Counted from the stretch's first letter, positions 53,517 to 63,000 are shown. The stretch is 64,000 bases of DNA from Elizabethkingia miricola (GCF_001675285.1 NZ_LSGQ01000007.1:186001-250000); one strand, 5' to 3'. Translations and numbers: made by a program. The notes: a model not told the origin generated them from the sequence alone.

Positions 53517-54523
53517 TGGACTGGACTTTTGAAAATTATAATTATCTGTTTCTGTTACTATTGGTGCCGCTGATGTGGCTGCTGATTGCTAATTTTATAC
53601 GCTGGCGCGAAAAACGCAGAAAACTGTTTGCAGATTCTGGTTTTCATTCTATTTTATTTGCTTCTAAAAGCAAGTATAAATATGTTTTTATTCCTCTTTA
53701 TATTCTTGCTTTTTCCTTTTTAATTCTTGCTTTTGCAGACTTGTTAGGGGGTAAAGAGGAAATGAAGGTAAGTCATAAGATTGCGAATGTAGTCCTGCTG
53801 ATGGATGTATCCAACTCGATGAATGCAGAAGATGTTCAGCCGGACAGCAGATTAGGTCGTGAGAAAAAGATTGTTCTGGAGACGCTGAAGAACATGAAAG
53901 ATGAAAGAGTTGGTATTGTAGTCTTTGCAGGAAATGCTGTATCTATTATGCCGCTGACTACCGATTATACAGCCGTAGAAACTTATATTAATTCAATAGA
54001 AACAAGCATTATCGGACAGCAGGGAACAGATTTTCTGGTGGCTATGCGTGAAGCAGCGAAAATGTATAAGAATACGGGAAAGAATGGCAGAAATGTAGTA
54101 TTGATTAGTGATGGTGAAGATAACGAGGGGCATGATAAGGAAGCTGCTGCTTTGGCCAAGAATCAGAATATTAAGATTACAGCTGTCGGAGTAGGGACGG
54201 AACAGGGAGCTCCGGTTCCGGATTATATGTATGGACAGCTAATGGGCTATAAAAATACACCTTATGGTGAACCTGTGATTTCGAAACGGGAAACTCAGGC
54301 TTTGGTACAGATGTCCAACGGAACAGGAGGAACGTATATAGACGGAAACAACGATAATGCAGCAACACAACTAATTAGTGCTCTGGATAAATTGAAAAGT
54401 GACACTGAAATTACAACCAATTCTCAGTCTTCAATCCATTATTATCAGTGGTTTTTGGGGATTTCGTTTATTCTGTTTTTTATAATATATTTAACAAATC
54501 CAAAAAGAGATTTTAACATATAA
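53516..54523 (+). CDS. batB: BatB, VWA-domain membrane protein
   Basis: 335 residues: two N-terminal membrane helices, a VWA domain with MIDAS DVSNS (LMDVSNSMNAEDVQPDSR), and a C-terminal helix. Start overlaps the batA stop by one base. It is a paralogue of BatA. Confidence 0.94.
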   Translation: MDWTFENYNYLFLLLLVPLMWLLIANFIRWREKRRKLFADSGFHSILFASKSKYKYVFIPLYILAFSFLILAFADLLGGKEEMKVSHKIANVVLLMDVSNSMNAEDVQPDSRLGREKKIVLETLKNMKDERVGIVVFAGNAVSIMPLTTDYTAVETYINSIETSIIGQQGTDFLVAMREAAKMYKNTGKNGRNVVLISDGEDNEGHDKEAAALAKNQNIKITAVGVGTEQGAPVPDYMYGQLMGYKNTPYGEPVISKRETQALVQMSNGTGGTYIDGNNDNAATQLISALDKLKSDTEITTNSQSSIHYYQWFLGISFILFFIIYLTNPKRDFNI

Positions 54524-54548
54524 AAGGCTAATTTTGTAGCGTATTAAA

Positions 54549-55277
54549 ATGTTGAAAAAAAGCACTTTATTCATATTATTCGTATTTGCAACAGGGATTT
54601 TTTATGCTCAGGACTATAATGCTTTAGTTTATAAAGGAAATAGGAATTTTGAGAATAAGAAGTACGATGATGCTTCGGCTAAATATTTAGACGCCATAAA
54701 AAAGAATCCACAAGACTTTACGGCCCATTATAATCTGGGAAATTCATTGTACAAACAAAAGATGTACAAAGAGGCTCATGCTGAATATAAAAAGGCTGCG
54801 GAGTTAAGTAAAAATACGAATGATAAAATGGCCTCTCTGTATAATCAGGGAAATGCTATGATGCAGCAGAACAACCATGAAGAGGCCGCAAAATATTATA
54901 AGGAAGCTCTGAAATTATCCCCTGCAGATTCTTCACTCCGCAAAAACTATGAAATTGCGATGCTGAAAGATAAAGAGAAAAAGCAGAAGAACGGCGGTGG
55001 TGGAAATGACCAGAATAATAAAAATCAACAAGGTAATCAAGGTCAGAAAGACAATAATCAGGGCGATAAAAAAGATCAGCAAGGCGGCAATGACCAAAAG
55101 AATAAAGGTCAGGGCGACGGGCAGGATCAGAATAAAAATGAAGGAAAAAATAAACTGCCTAAAGACGTGGAAAAAGAAATTCTTCGTCAGATGGGAGATA
55201 AAGAAAAAAATACATCTAAAAGAATACTTAACCAAAAAGCAAATAGTAGCCCTATAAGCAACGAAAAAGACTGGTAA
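54549..55277 (+). CDS. batC: BatC, TPR protein with Gln/Asn/Gly/Lys-rich tail
   Basis: 242 residues with a signal peptide (ending FYAQ), two or three TPRs (AHYNLGNSLYKQKMYKEAHAEYKKA), then a low-complexity segment rich in Gln, Asn, Gly, Lys and Asp (about 150-205), and a helical end with LPKDVEKEILRQMGDKEKN. A TAATTTTG at 54529-54536 may be an internal promoter. Confidence 0.9.
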   Translation: MLKKSTLFILFVFATGIFYAQDYNALVYKGNRNFENKKYDDASAKYLDAIKKNPQDFTAHYNLGNSLYKQKMYKEAHAEYKKAAELSKNTNDKMASLYNQGNAMMQQNNHEEAAKYYKEALKLSPADSSLRKNYEIAMLKDKEKKQKNGGGGNDQNNKNQQGNQGQKDNNQGDKKDQQGGNDQKNKGQGDGQDQNKNEGKNKLPKDVEKEILRQMGDKEKNTSKRILNQKANSSPISNEKDW

Positions 55278-57034
55278 TGAACCGGGTGTTTCTATACATA
55301 TTATTTCTGTTAACTGGCCTGCAGATTCATGCACAGGTCGAGGTTGACGTGGTTATGGATGAGAAACCTAGCTATAAAATTGGTCAGGAAATTCCTATTG
55401 TATTTATTGCAACTTCCAAATCTTCCCTTGATGTCCGGATGAAGTTGCCATATTTTGACCCTAAAAAGTACGATGTATCACTTCCTGCTACCAATACAGA
55501 ATATTTTCTGGATGACAAGGGGGTATCTCTAACGAGGTTTTCTGCTTTGGTTGTTGTAAAGCCTAAGGTACCTGGTGCACTGAAAATAGGTAGTGCCTTG
55601 GCCAGAGTGGATAATGTAATGTATAAAAGTGATGCAAAAGATATTTTTGTTAAGAACGAAAAATACGTAGAAAACAGACCTCCTGTCCGCAATAATAACG
55701 AAGTATATATCAGGACAAATGTTAGTGATAATGATGTCTATGTAAACCAGGCTACTATGGCTGTGGTAACTGCGTATAGCAGAAATATGAACAGTCTGGA
55801 TAATGTTGAAGATGTTCAGCTTCCACCTGCGCAAGGTGTTCGTTACTACAGAGTAGGGGACAGCAATGGTGAGGTGAACGATCATGAAGAAGAATATTCC
55901 ATGAGAATGGCTGTTTATCTTTTGTTTCCGGAAGAAGCGGGCAGAACTATTATTCCTCCTGCCAATGCTAAGGTAGTGCAGGGTGGTAGTACAACAAAGA
56001 TTAAAGCGAACAGTGTAAGCCTTAATGTAAAACCGCTACCGGAAAATGCACCTGCAGATTTCCAGAATGCTGTTGGTAAATACGATGCAAAGGTAGCTGT
56101 GAAAACGCCGGGAGATCTTGAAATAAACAAACCTGTTAGTGTTGAAGTAAAGCTTACTGGTGTAGGTAATCTGAAAGATGTACATTTGCCGAAATTTGCT
56201 AATTCTGAATATTACAGTGTATATAAACCAAAAGTAAATTACAACGTAAAGCCTTCGGGTAGCAAAGGATTTAAGGGAGAGCTTACAGCCAACTATATTA
56301 TAGTACCTAAAAAGCAGGGGAATTTTCCGATTGCTTTAGAAGGCTTCTCTTACTTTGATCCGGAAGAAAAGAAATATAAACAAGTAGCTTTATCTACAAT
56401 ACCATTATTTGTTCAGACACCAGAACAAATGGCATCTGACAGATCTACTGTGGAAAAAGTTATGGAAAATACTGCAAGTGTGCTCAACCAGAAAGTAAAA
56501 TTACCAGTTATCGCTCAGGTAGATGCTGATCATAGTTTCGTACCGAAAAGCTCAGAAAATATTCCTGTATGGTTATTATTTGTAGCGTTAGCATTTGTAG
56601 CATTCTTCCTTTATTTCTTCTATAAAATATACAGTTCCAACAAAACAGCTTCTCCAACCGGGAAAAACTATTCTCCACACTTTAAACCTGTAACTAATGT
56701 TGAAGATTCTGAAAGACAGATTCGCGAAGAAATGTCTGTAGATATTCCTGCACATCTTCAATATCTGGATACACTGATTAAGCAGAAAGATTACTCTGGT
56801 TTCTTTAATGCCTATGCTGAAATGAATGCTGATCTGGAACACGATATTGATATCCATCACAACATGACGGTATTGGACTATATTGAAGATACCTTCGGGA
56901 GAACTGATATGGAGACTTTCAAAGATGTACAAAGTCGTGTTGAACTGATGAAGTTTTCTCCATTTAAGGAGGAAGATTCTATGAATGATCTGCTACAGCA
57001 GATCTACTCCGTATATTCGAAAATTGAAAAATAA
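55277..57034 (+). CDS. batD: BatD, oxygen-tolerance membrane protein
   Basis: 585 residues. Signal peptide, large periplasmic beta-sandwich repeats, one membrane helix (about 434-452, VWLLFVALAFVAFFLYFFY) and a cytoplasmic tail. Start overlaps the batC stop by one base. Last gene of the operon. The domain matches the BatD family, thought to assemble with BatA-C in the envelope. Confidence 0.93.
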   Translation: MNRVFLYILFLLTGLQIHAQVEVDVVMDEKPSYKIGQEIPIVFIATSKSSLDVRMKLPYFDPKKYDVSLPATNTEYFLDDKGVSLTRFSALVVVKPKVPGALKIGSALARVDNVMYKSDAKDIFVKNEKYVENRPPVRNNNEVYIRTNVSDNDVYVNQATMAVVTAYSRNMNSLDNVEDVQLPPAQGVRYYRVGDSNGEVNDHEEEYSMRMAVYLLFPEEAGRTIIPPANAKVVQGGSTTKIKANSVSLNVKPLPENAPADFQNAVGKYDAKVAVKTPGDLEINKPVSVEVKLTGVGNLKDVHLPKFANSEYYSVYKPKVNYNVKPSGSKGFKGELTANYIIVPKKQGNFPIALEGFSYFDPEEKKYKQVALSTIPLFVQTPEQMASDRSTVEKVMENTASVLNQKVKLPVIAQVDADHSFVPKSSENIPVWLLFVALAFVAFFLYFFYKIYSSNKTASPTGKNYSPHFKPVTNVEDSERQIREEMSVDIPAHLQYLDTLIKQKDYSGFFNAYAEMNADLEHDIDIHHNMTVLDYIEDTFGRTDMETFKDVQSRVELMKFSPFKEEDSMNDLLQQIYSVYSKIEK

Positions 57035-57056
57035 ATAATTTTATTTTATAATTTTG
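57024..57056 (+). promoter_or_regulatory. marC promoter
   Basis: TTG at 57024-57026, 22 bases, TAATTTTG at 57049-57056, followed by the start codon at 57074. It overlaps the end of batD, so marC can be transcribed independently. Confidence 0.6.
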
Positions 57057-57073
57057 TACCATTAATTTTCTGT

Positions 57074-57670
57074 ATGCTCGAAGATATTTCAATTAAAGAG
57101 ATAATGACCTCCTTTATGGTTTTGTTTGCCGTAATAGATATTATTGGCTCAATTCCCGTTATTGTAGGTCTGAAACAAAAGTTTGGAAAGATTGAAGCGG
57201 AAAAAGCATCCATCGTAGCCGGATGTATTATGATTTCCTTCTTATTTATAGGTGATAAAATACTTAAGCTGATCGGAGTGGATGTAAACTCATTTGCAAT
57301 AGCCGGAGCTTTTGTTATTTTTATTATCGCCGTGGAAATGATTCTTGGAATAGAGATCAATAAACCCGGAAAAGTAAATTCGGCTTCTATTGTTCCGATT
57401 GCTTTTCCTTTAATTGCCGGAGCGGGTTCTCTAACGACAATTCTTTCACTTAGATCGGGCTTTCACGATATTAATATTATCCTGGGAATTATCCTGAATA
57501 TTATTCTTATCTATGTGGTATTGAGGTCTGCAAACTGGATGGAGCAGAAGCTTGGAGATGCATCTTTGCAGGTTTTGCAAAAAATATTCGGAATTATTCT
57601 TTTAGCTATCTCTATTAAATTATTTACAGCTAACTTTGCACAGTTGATCAAGAGCTATATCAACTTTTAA
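57074..57670 (+). CDS. MarC-family integral membrane protein
   Basis: 198 residues, about six membrane helices, with MVLFAVIDIIGSIPVIVGLK and VPIAFPLIAGAGSLTTILSLR matching the family. MarC proteins have no settled function; a link to multiple antibiotic resistance was withdrawn. The gene stands between batD and a small membrane protein. Confidence 0.93.
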   Translation: MLEDISIKEIMTSFMVLFAVIDIIGSIPVIVGLKQKFGKIEAEKASIVAGCIMISFLFIGDKILKLIGVDVNSFAIAGAFVIFIIAVEMILGIEINKPGKVNSASIVPIAFPLIAGAGSLTTILSLRSGFHDINIILGIILNIILIYVVLRSANWMEQKLGDASLQVLQKIFGIILLAISIKLFTANFAQLIKSYINF

Positions 57671-57681
57671 ATTTTTATTTT

Positions 57682-57879
57682 ATGAAGACGTTTTATAAGG
57701 TGTTTTTAGTATTGTTTATTGTTTTTATCGGTATCAATTTTTACGCAGTTCAGTGGAATCTGGGTGCTTTTAACGAAGAAAACGATAAGTTCTGGTTTTC
57801 AATCGCTGCTGCAGTTGTAGGGATAATTGTTGTTTTTATCATGGACTTCTGGAGTCGCCTAAGCACCAAGAAAGGTTAG
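57682..57879 (+). CDS. Small two-helix membrane protein
   Basis: 65 residues with two hydrophobic helices (FLVLFIVFIGINFYAV and FSIAAAVVGIIVVFIM) and a short polar end. It starts 11 bases after marC and overlaps the 3-prime end of the convergent isochorismate synthase gene by 21 bases. The function is unknown. Confidence 0.75.
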   Translation: MKTFYKVFLVLFIVFIGINFYAVQWNLGAFNEENDKFWFSIAAAVVGIIVVFIMDFWSRLSTKKG

Positions 57880-58839
57880 TCGCTGCAATACAGCGTCAGC
57901 TTTCATCTCGGTTTCCTTCCATTCTTTTTCAGGCTCACTCAGAGCTGTAATTCCACCACCGGCATAAAGTAAAATGCCGTTGCGGAAAAGTTGTGCGCAA
58001 CGAAGATTTACATAGCAAGTTGTTTCATTATCTTGTTCTATCTGTATATAGCCGGCATAAAATGCTCTGTTATACTTTTCAGTATTTTTGATAATCTCAG
58101 AACACAAATCTTTAGGAACACCACATACTGCAGGAGTAGGGTGTAACTCTTTTATAAGAGTAGAAATATCCTGTCTGCTGACTACTGCTTTAAAATCGTT
58201 TCGCAGGTGTTTTATATTACCTGATATGTGATCATATACTGGGCTTATTTCTACTTGTTGAGAATATCGGCTGAGTACAGATTGTATATAAGTACTTACA
58301 GGTTTCTGTTCCTCTATTTCTTTTTCAGACCAGTCCTCGGATACAGGAAGGGTTCCTGCGAGGCTCATTGTTTCAAAGTCCTCTGTATTTTTATTGTATT
58401 GTCCCAGTACTTCAGGTGTAGCACCTATCCATGCCTCATTCCTATCCACAAAAAGGTGTATAAAAGCATTTGGATAATCCTTGCACAATTCAAGGAAAGT
58501 TTTACCCAGATCTATTGTTTCATGCTCCGGAGTATCAACCCATTTTTGTCTGGATATTACAACTTTAGGTAGCTGGTTTTCTTTAATAATAGCGATTACA
58601 TTTTCTATCCGGGCTAGATATTCATCCTTGGTTTCAGGTGTACCCTGGTATTCCTGCTGAATGTTTTGGCTGGTAATATTCAGATTTAGAATTTCCTGTT
58701 CAGTAATTGGCTGAAAAGAACCATCGAATGTGATCTCCTTCAGATTGTCAAAAGAATGAAATTTGATTGTATTTTTAAGAGGAGTATCGCTGTTAAGAGT
58801 ATAAAAATTCTCTTTAAAAGGAAATTTAAAAAGTATCAC
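57859..58839 (-). CDS. menF: Isochorismate synthase
   Basis: 326 residues. The chorismate-binding fold is shown by WIGATPEVL, MSLAGTLPVSEDW, HPTPAVCGVP, YAGYIQIEQDNETTCYVNLR and AGGGITALSEPEKEWKETEMKA. It converts chorismate to isochorismate, the first step of menaquinone synthesis in this lineage; a siderophore role is less likely given the neighbours. It is short at the N-terminus, as usual in Bacteroidota. Confidence 0.92.
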   Translation of the reverse strand: MILFKFPFKENFYTLNSDTPLKNTIKFHSFDNLKEITFDGSFQPITEQEILNLNITSQNIQQEYQGTPETKDEYLARIENVIAIIKENQLPKVVISRQKWVDTPEHETIDLGKTFLELCKDYPNAFIHLFVDRNEAWIGATPEVLGQYNKNTEDFETMSLAGTLPVSEDWSEKEIEEQKPVSTYIQSVLSRYSQQVEISPVYDHISGNIKHLRNDFKAVVSRQDISTLIKELHPTPAVCGVPKDLCSEIIKNTEKYNRAFYAGYIQIEQDNETTCYVNLRCAQLFRNGILLYAGGGITALSEPEKEWKETEMKADAVLQRLTFLGA

Positions 58840-58960
58840 TTTTGTATTTTATGTTAGTAAAGAATGTAAAGATATAGTCAGTAAAATAGAATAAACAACA
58901 TACTTATTGCAGTACAAATCCGGAATAAGCATGTGTGTTTGTTATTTTATTATTCTACCA

Positions 58961-59377
58961 TCACCTGACATTAATTACCACATTGGTCATCGTAGAATGG
59001 CAGATAAGGTCTCCTTTCTCGTCTCTTATTTCTATTTCGGTAAAGTGTTGTGTTCTTCCTTTGCGGATAAGTCTTGCAGTCCCGGTAACCATTCCTTCTT
59101 TTTTAGATTTCAGGTGGTTACAGTTAAGATTAGTTCCTACAGCTGCATTTACTGATCTGTCCAGGACAATATTGGACAGACAAGAACCTAAACTCTCCGC
59201 CAATGCAGCACTGGCTCCGCCATGCAGCATACCTAATGGCTGATGTACAACAGGTGTTACAGGCATTTTTGCTACCAGAAAATCATCACCAACATCTGTA
59301 AATTTTATGTCCAGTGTCTGTAATAATGTATTTCTATTCCAATCGTTTAATGCTTGTAGCTGCTCTTCCTTGGTCAT
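58961..59377 (-). CDS. PaaI-family hotdog thioesterase, possibly DHNA-CoA thioesterase
   Basis: 138 residues from the ATG at 59377 (MTKEEQLQALND). The frame is open 14 codons further upstream, but that would overlap the acyltransferase. The motif HGGASAALAESLGS is characteristic. Neighbouring isochorismate synthase suggests it hydrolyses 1,4-dihydroxy-2-naphthoyl-CoA in menaquinone synthesis; other acyl-CoA substrates are possible. Confidence 0.85.
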   Translation of the reverse strand: MTKEEQLQALNDWNRNTLLQTLDIKFTDVGDDFLVAKMPVTPVVHQPLGMLHGGASAALAESLGSCLSNIVLDRSVNAAVGTNLNCNHLKSKKEGMVTGTARLIRKGRTQHFTEIEIRDEKGDLICHSTMTNVVINVR

Positions 59378-59378
59378 C

Positions 59379-59945
59379 TTAGTAGATCTTAGGGTTGTAG
59401 TTTTCAGGATATTTAGCATTTATATCCTTGAAGTAGTTTTCAATTTCATCCATAACGCTCTCAAAAGTTCTTGTAGTAAGATCTTCATAAGATATCATAT
59501 GGCCTATTTTAATCGTTTTGTATTTGTAGTCTCCTGAGGCCAGTACAATTGGTACTTTAGCCTGTAATGCCATGTGGTAGAAACCAAGTTTCCACTTTTT
59601 TGCATAAGAACGGGAACCTTCCGGAGTAATTACAAGACTGAAGTCTTCTTTCTCAAATTCTCTTGCAATAACATTAATAAGGTCATTTTTCTGAGAACGG
59701 TCTATACCGATAGCTCCGATAGATTTAATAATACCTCCGTAGAAAGCTTTGGTATGAGAGTCTTTAATGATTACTTTCAGGCGTTTGCCATATTTCCAGT
59801 ATACCATAATTCCCAACAGATAATCCCAGTTGGAGGTGTGTGGTGCTTCTACCAGAATACAACGGTCCAGATTTTTAAGATCACCATCTAACTGAACTTT
59901 CCATCCAAGTAATTTAAGAAGAGTACTACCAATAAGTTTTTTCAT
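59379..59945 (-). CDS. 1-acyl-glycerol-3-phosphate acyltransferase-like protein
   Basis: 188 residues with the acyltransferase HTSNWD (HX4D) motif and PEGSRS. It is shorter than PlsC and lacks a strong membrane segment, so the acceptor is uncertain. It is followed by the thioesterase gene with one base between stop and start, so the two are probably coupled. Confidence 0.88.
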   Translation of the reverse strand: MKKLIGSTLLKLLGWKVQLDGDLKNLDRCILVEAPHTSNWDYLLGIMVYWKYGKRLKVIIKDSHTKAFYGGIIKSIGAIGIDRSQKNDLINVIAREFEKEDFSLVITPEGSRSYAKKWKLGFYHMALQAKVPIVLASGDYKYKTIKIGHMISYEDLTTRTFESVMDEIENYFKDINAKYPENYNPKIY

Positions 59946-59965
59946 TCCGGTTTGAATAAATAATT

Positions 59966-59994
59966 AAAACGATTGCAATAGCTGCAATCGTTTT
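59966..59994 (-). terminator. Perfect hairpin between the mini-gene and the acyltransferase
   Basis: 12-bp stem AAAACGATTGCA with TGCAATCGTTTT, 5-base loop. On the minus strand TTTTAATTATTT follows. It could terminate the mini-gene at 60022-60084 or sit at the extreme 5-prime end of the acyltransferase mRNA. Confidence 0.6.
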
Positions 59995-59995
59995 A

Positions 59996-60003
59996 CAAAT
60001 ATA
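59996..60003 (-). promoter_or_regulatory. Candidate -7 element upstream of the acyltransferase
   Basis: TATATTTG on the minus strand matches TAnnTTTG, just upstream of the hairpin. No TTG in range. Confidence 0.4.
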
Positions 60004-60021
60004 AAGATTATGCTTATACTT

Positions 60022-60084
60022 TTAAAATAAGGTTGAAACAAAGTCCATAATTTTAAGGACTATTTCGAAAACAAACTGGATCAT
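60022..60084 (-). CDS. Putative 20-residue hydrophobic peptide (mini-gene)
   Basis: ATG at 60084, stop at 60022-60024. The 20 residues begin MIQFVFEIVLK and end DFVSTLF: alternating hydrophobic and charged residues that would form an amphipathic helix. A promoter (TAAATTTG at 60127-60134, with TTG 21 bases upstream) precedes it and a perfect hairpin with T-rich tail follows it, so this is a self-contained transcription unit. It could be a membrane-active peptide, a toxin of a type I pair, or simply a small RNA. Confidence 0.45.
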   Translation of the reverse strand: MIQFVFEIVLKIMDFVSTLF

Positions 60085-60126
60085 GACTGTGGGTTTTGGT
60101 GTTAAATTTCTTTAAAACTAACACCA

Positions 60127-60158
60127 CAAATTTAGAATTTTTTTTGAAAATTACCCAA
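60127..60158 (-). promoter_or_regulatory. Promoter of the 20-residue mini-gene
   Basis: On the minus strand TTG (60156-60158), 21 bases, TAAATTTG (60127-60134). Flanked by GGTGTTA and TAACACC repeats. Confidence 0.5.
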
Positions 60159-60191
60159 AAAGTGGTGTTAATTTTTTTACAATAATTTAGA

Positions 60192-61847
60192 TTATCTGGT
60201 TTTTATTTTAACCTCTTTTTTGCCGTTGCTGATGCTTACGTTCACTTCTTTAATAGAATCTTTGTCTATTTTAATTTTGTTGTTGTCGTCAGATTTTCCG
60301 ATTTTAATATCGTCAACAGCTACTTTTTTGCCGTTTACAATAATACTGTCCGGAGCATCTTCATTACCAGTGGTACTGATAGAGATGTTACCATTGAAGC
60401 TGTCATCGTCGTCGTTATCCTTTTCGTTCAGGCTAACGTCAGCACCCGGTGCAGTTACTACTTTCATTTTCTTTGGTACTACAAGCTTGTATTCTATTCT
60501 GTAGTGACGGAATCTGTTGTCGTAGTTATAAGAGAAGTAATTTGGTAACAAAATTTTGTTATCGATAACTTCTACTGGAAGCTTCATTTGCAATGGTTTG
60601 TTATAACCATTTGCGGATTTTTCTACAATCAGATATGGTGCAGCAACATCTTTTCTTTCAACATGTATGTATGGATAAGTTTTTTCGAAGATTGTTTTCT
60701 TATCAGAATAGATATCGCTGATGTATGATTTGAAATTCTCCGGAATAATAACCTTCTTGTTATCCAGTATTATACTGTCAGACTTAGTATTGATCGAGAT
60801 ATTCTCTGTTTCTTCATTGTGTCCGTTGAATCTGAAATTAGTTTTAGATGCGGAGTAGCCAATAAATCCGATAAGTACAATCCAGCATAATACAAGTGTC
60901 CCGATAAGGTATCCCATATATTTTATCTTCAGATTCGGACTGAATAATTTCAGTGAAATCAGAGTAAAGATAATAGCCGGAATGAACATGCTCAGGAATC
61001 CGAAGAAGATAATTGCACTACCTGTTACACCATCATTAAAGTAAAAATTGATGTTTTCAGGAATATCTATAGCTCCATCTCCAAAGGATAACCCTCCGAA
61101 TAATACTGCAATACTTCCTAAGAAAAATGATACTGCAATTGCTGAAGTAAATAATCCAAAGATTATAGAAAGAGCTTTTAGAAAAGCATTTCCTACATCG
61201 TTTGCCTGCCCCTTATTGCTTTGATAAAACTGATTTACTTTTTCAGAAGAATCTGTTGCAAACTGTACAACTTTGTTGCTTTGTTCTTTCAGGTTGTCAA
61301 AATTTAGAGGTTTACCTCTCATTTTTAAGAAATCACCTGCAGTTTTTGCTTTAGGAACTACTATCCATAAGATAATATAAATAAGAGCTCCGAAACCTTT
61401 AGCGAAAAGTAATAGTACAAAAGCCAAACGAATCCATACAATGTCTACTCCAAGGTAGCCGGCTAATCCACCGGATACACCACCGATCATTTTTGTTTCA
61501 GGATCACGGAATAGTTGTTTGTCTCTGCTGAAGCCACTTCCGCTGGCTCTGGAGCTTCCGCTCTTTTCTTTGGAAGTATACTCCTGCTCTTGCTCGTCAA
61601 TCTGCTCTGGCGTACCGATAAGGGCAATTATAGCCTCTACGTCTTCATCGTTAACCACTTCACGTTTACCAAGTCTGGTTTTGAAGATCTCTACAATACG
61701 CATTTCTATATCCTGCATTACCTCATTAGCTTCTTCCGGTTCCATAGAACGACGAAGGGCAGCAAGGTAATCATTAAGCTTTATATAGGCATGTTCCTCG
61801 ATTGTGAAAGAGAAACCTGCAAGTCCTATTGATAGTGTTTTATTCAT
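60192..61847 (-). CDS. PspC-domain envelope stress protein
   Basis: 551 residues. An N-terminal helical HAAS-like region (about 1-80), the PspC domain (about 110-170, MIGGVSGGLAGYLGVDIVWIRLAFVLLLF), further membrane helices (about 220-330) and a periplasmic beta-rich C-terminus rich in Asp. Known flavobacterial relatives pair with PadR. It overlaps padR by 8 bases at its start. Confidence 0.92.
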   Translation of the reverse strand: MNKTLSIGLAGFSFTIEEHAYIKLNDYLAALRRSMEPEEANEVMQDIEMRIVEIFKTRLGKREVVNDEDVEAIIALIGTPEQIDEQEQEYTSKEKSGSSRASGSGFSRDKQLFRDPETKMIGGVSGGLAGYLGVDIVWIRLAFVLLLFAKGFGALIYIILWIVVPKAKTAGDFLKMRGKPLNFDNLKEQSNKVVQFATDSSEKVNQFYQSNKGQANDVGNAFLKALSIIFGLFTSAIAVSFFLGSIAVLFGGLSFGDGAIDIPENINFYFNDGVTGSAIIFFGFLSMFIPAIIFTLISLKLFSPNLKIKYMGYLIGTLVLCWIVLIGFIGYSASKTNFRFNGHNEETENISINTKSDSIILDNKKVIIPENFKSYISDIYSDKKTIFEKTYPYIHVERKDVAAPYLIVEKSANGYNKPLQMKLPVEVIDNKILLPNYFSYNYDNRFRHYRIEYKLVVPKKMKVVTAPGADVSLNEKDNDDDDSFNGNISISTTGNEDAPDSIIVNGKKVAVDDIKIGKSDDNNKIKIDKDSIKEVNVSISNGKKEVKIKTR

Positions 61848-62178
61848 TGTCTTGGCTTTTTGTTATTTGGTTAACAGAATCTGTTAATTCCGTCCATGTG
61901 TTTTGTAATTCGTTCAGGAATAATTTTCCTTTCTCAGTTATTTCATAATATTTTCGTGGGGGGCCGCTTGTAGACTCTTCCCAACGGTAGGAGAGAAATT
62001 CTCCGTTTTTCAGACGGGTTAGCAACGGGTAAAGTGTGCCTTCCACAACATCTAGTTTTCCTTTTTTCAGCTCATCAATAAGATCAGATACATACATTTC
62101 TTTTTTATTGATAAGACTTAAAATACAGAACTCTAAGATGCCTTTTCGCATTTGCGCTTTGGTATTCTCTGTATTCAT
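61840..62178 (-). CDS. PadR-family transcriptional regulator
   Basis: 112 residues: a winged helix (ILSLINKKEMYVSDLIDELKKGKLDVVEGTLYPLLTRLKNGEFLSYRWEES) and a short helical tail. It precedes and overlaps the PspC gene, so it probably controls it and itself. A consensus promoter lies upstream. Confidence 0.95.
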   Translation of the reverse strand: MNTENTKAQMRKGILEFCILSLINKKEMYVSDLIDELKKGKLDVVEGTLYPLLTRLKNGEFLSYRWEESTSGPPRKYYEITEKGKLFLNELQNTWTELTDSVNQITKSQDNE

Positions 62179-62256
62179 CTGTGTAATGGTTTGATTTTAA
62201 ATTAATATTCGGAATAAACTCTCAGCTGATTTTAAGCCTATTCCAATTTTACATTA

Positions 62257-62288
62257 CAAAGATATATAAACTAAATGGTATTATGCAA
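62257..62288 (-). promoter_or_regulatory. padR-pspC promoter
   Basis: On the minus strand TTG (62286-62288), 21 bases, TATCTTTG (62257-62264). Leader of about 75 bases. Confidence 0.6.
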
Positions 62289-62500
62289 TACAAAGTAGTA
62301 AAATAATTTCAATACTAAGTATAAGTAACTGTAAATCAGTGATAAAAATTTCAGCTGTGTTTTTGGGGTTATTTTAGATAAAGCAATTTTTAGTGAAAAT
62401 TGATGCTAAATAATGAAGCTTGATTAAAAATAAATGTGAAATTTGATTGACTTTACTATATGAAATTGTAATAATAATACGTTTAAGTTTAAAATAATAT

Positions 62501-62508
62501 TAAATTTG
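62501..62508 (+). promoter_or_regulatory. -7 element of the secreted protein gene
   Basis: TAAATTTG, 12 bases before the start codon at 62521. No TTG at the usual spacing. Confidence 0.45.
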
Positions 62509-62520
62509 ATAAAAAGAATT

Positions 62521-63000
62521 ATGAAAAAAATGTTTTATTTAGCTTCCTTGCTAATAGGAGGGGCAGCTTTTGCACAAATCACAACAAACGAAATTAACGG
62601 AATAAAGGTGAATATGCCTTTAACAGAACTAAATGCTAAGTTCAAACAGAATATTAAACCAAAAGTAGTAGAAAACTTTACAGATGAACCAGAGAACTTT
62701 ACTCCGGTAACTATTAATGGAACAAAGTATAGTATCATCTTTGTGAAGGACTTCTACAGTCCTGAGAAAACTTTGGTTTATTCTGTTGCAACAACTGATC
62801 CGAAGAGTAAAGGTAAAAATCCGGTTGGAATCGGAAGTACACTGGCAGAACTAAAGAAAGTCTATGCTAAAGAATCAACAGATACTACTGGAGATACTTT
62901 TACAGTATATCAGAAAGACAAAGGCGAAAGAATCCTTATCTTCAAATTGAAAAACAATAAAGTTACCCGAATCTTTGCTTCTGTATTCGCAGCGGGTTAA
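62521..63000 (+). CDS. Small secreted protein
   Basis: 159 residues from the ATG at 62521 (MKKMFYLASLLIGGAAFAQ), chosen because the signal peptide starts there. The mature part is beta-rich (VNMPLTELNAKFKQNIKP). No family was recognised. It could be a periplasmic or surface protein. Confidence 0.7.
   Translation: MKKMFYLASLLIGGAAFAQITTNEINGIKVNMPLTELNAKFKQNIKPKVVENFTDEPENFTPVTINGTKYSIIFVKDFYSPEKTLVYSVATTDPKSKGKNPVGIGSTLAELKKVYAKESTDTTGDTFTVYQKDKGERILIFKLKNNKVTRIFASVFAAG

Larger units (their letters stand above)
62179..62520. other. Divergent intergenic region
   Basis: 342 bases between padR and the secreted protein gene. It holds the padR promoter and a TAAATTTG element at 62501-62508, 12 bases before the downstream start. 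No gene was found. Confidence 0.6.
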
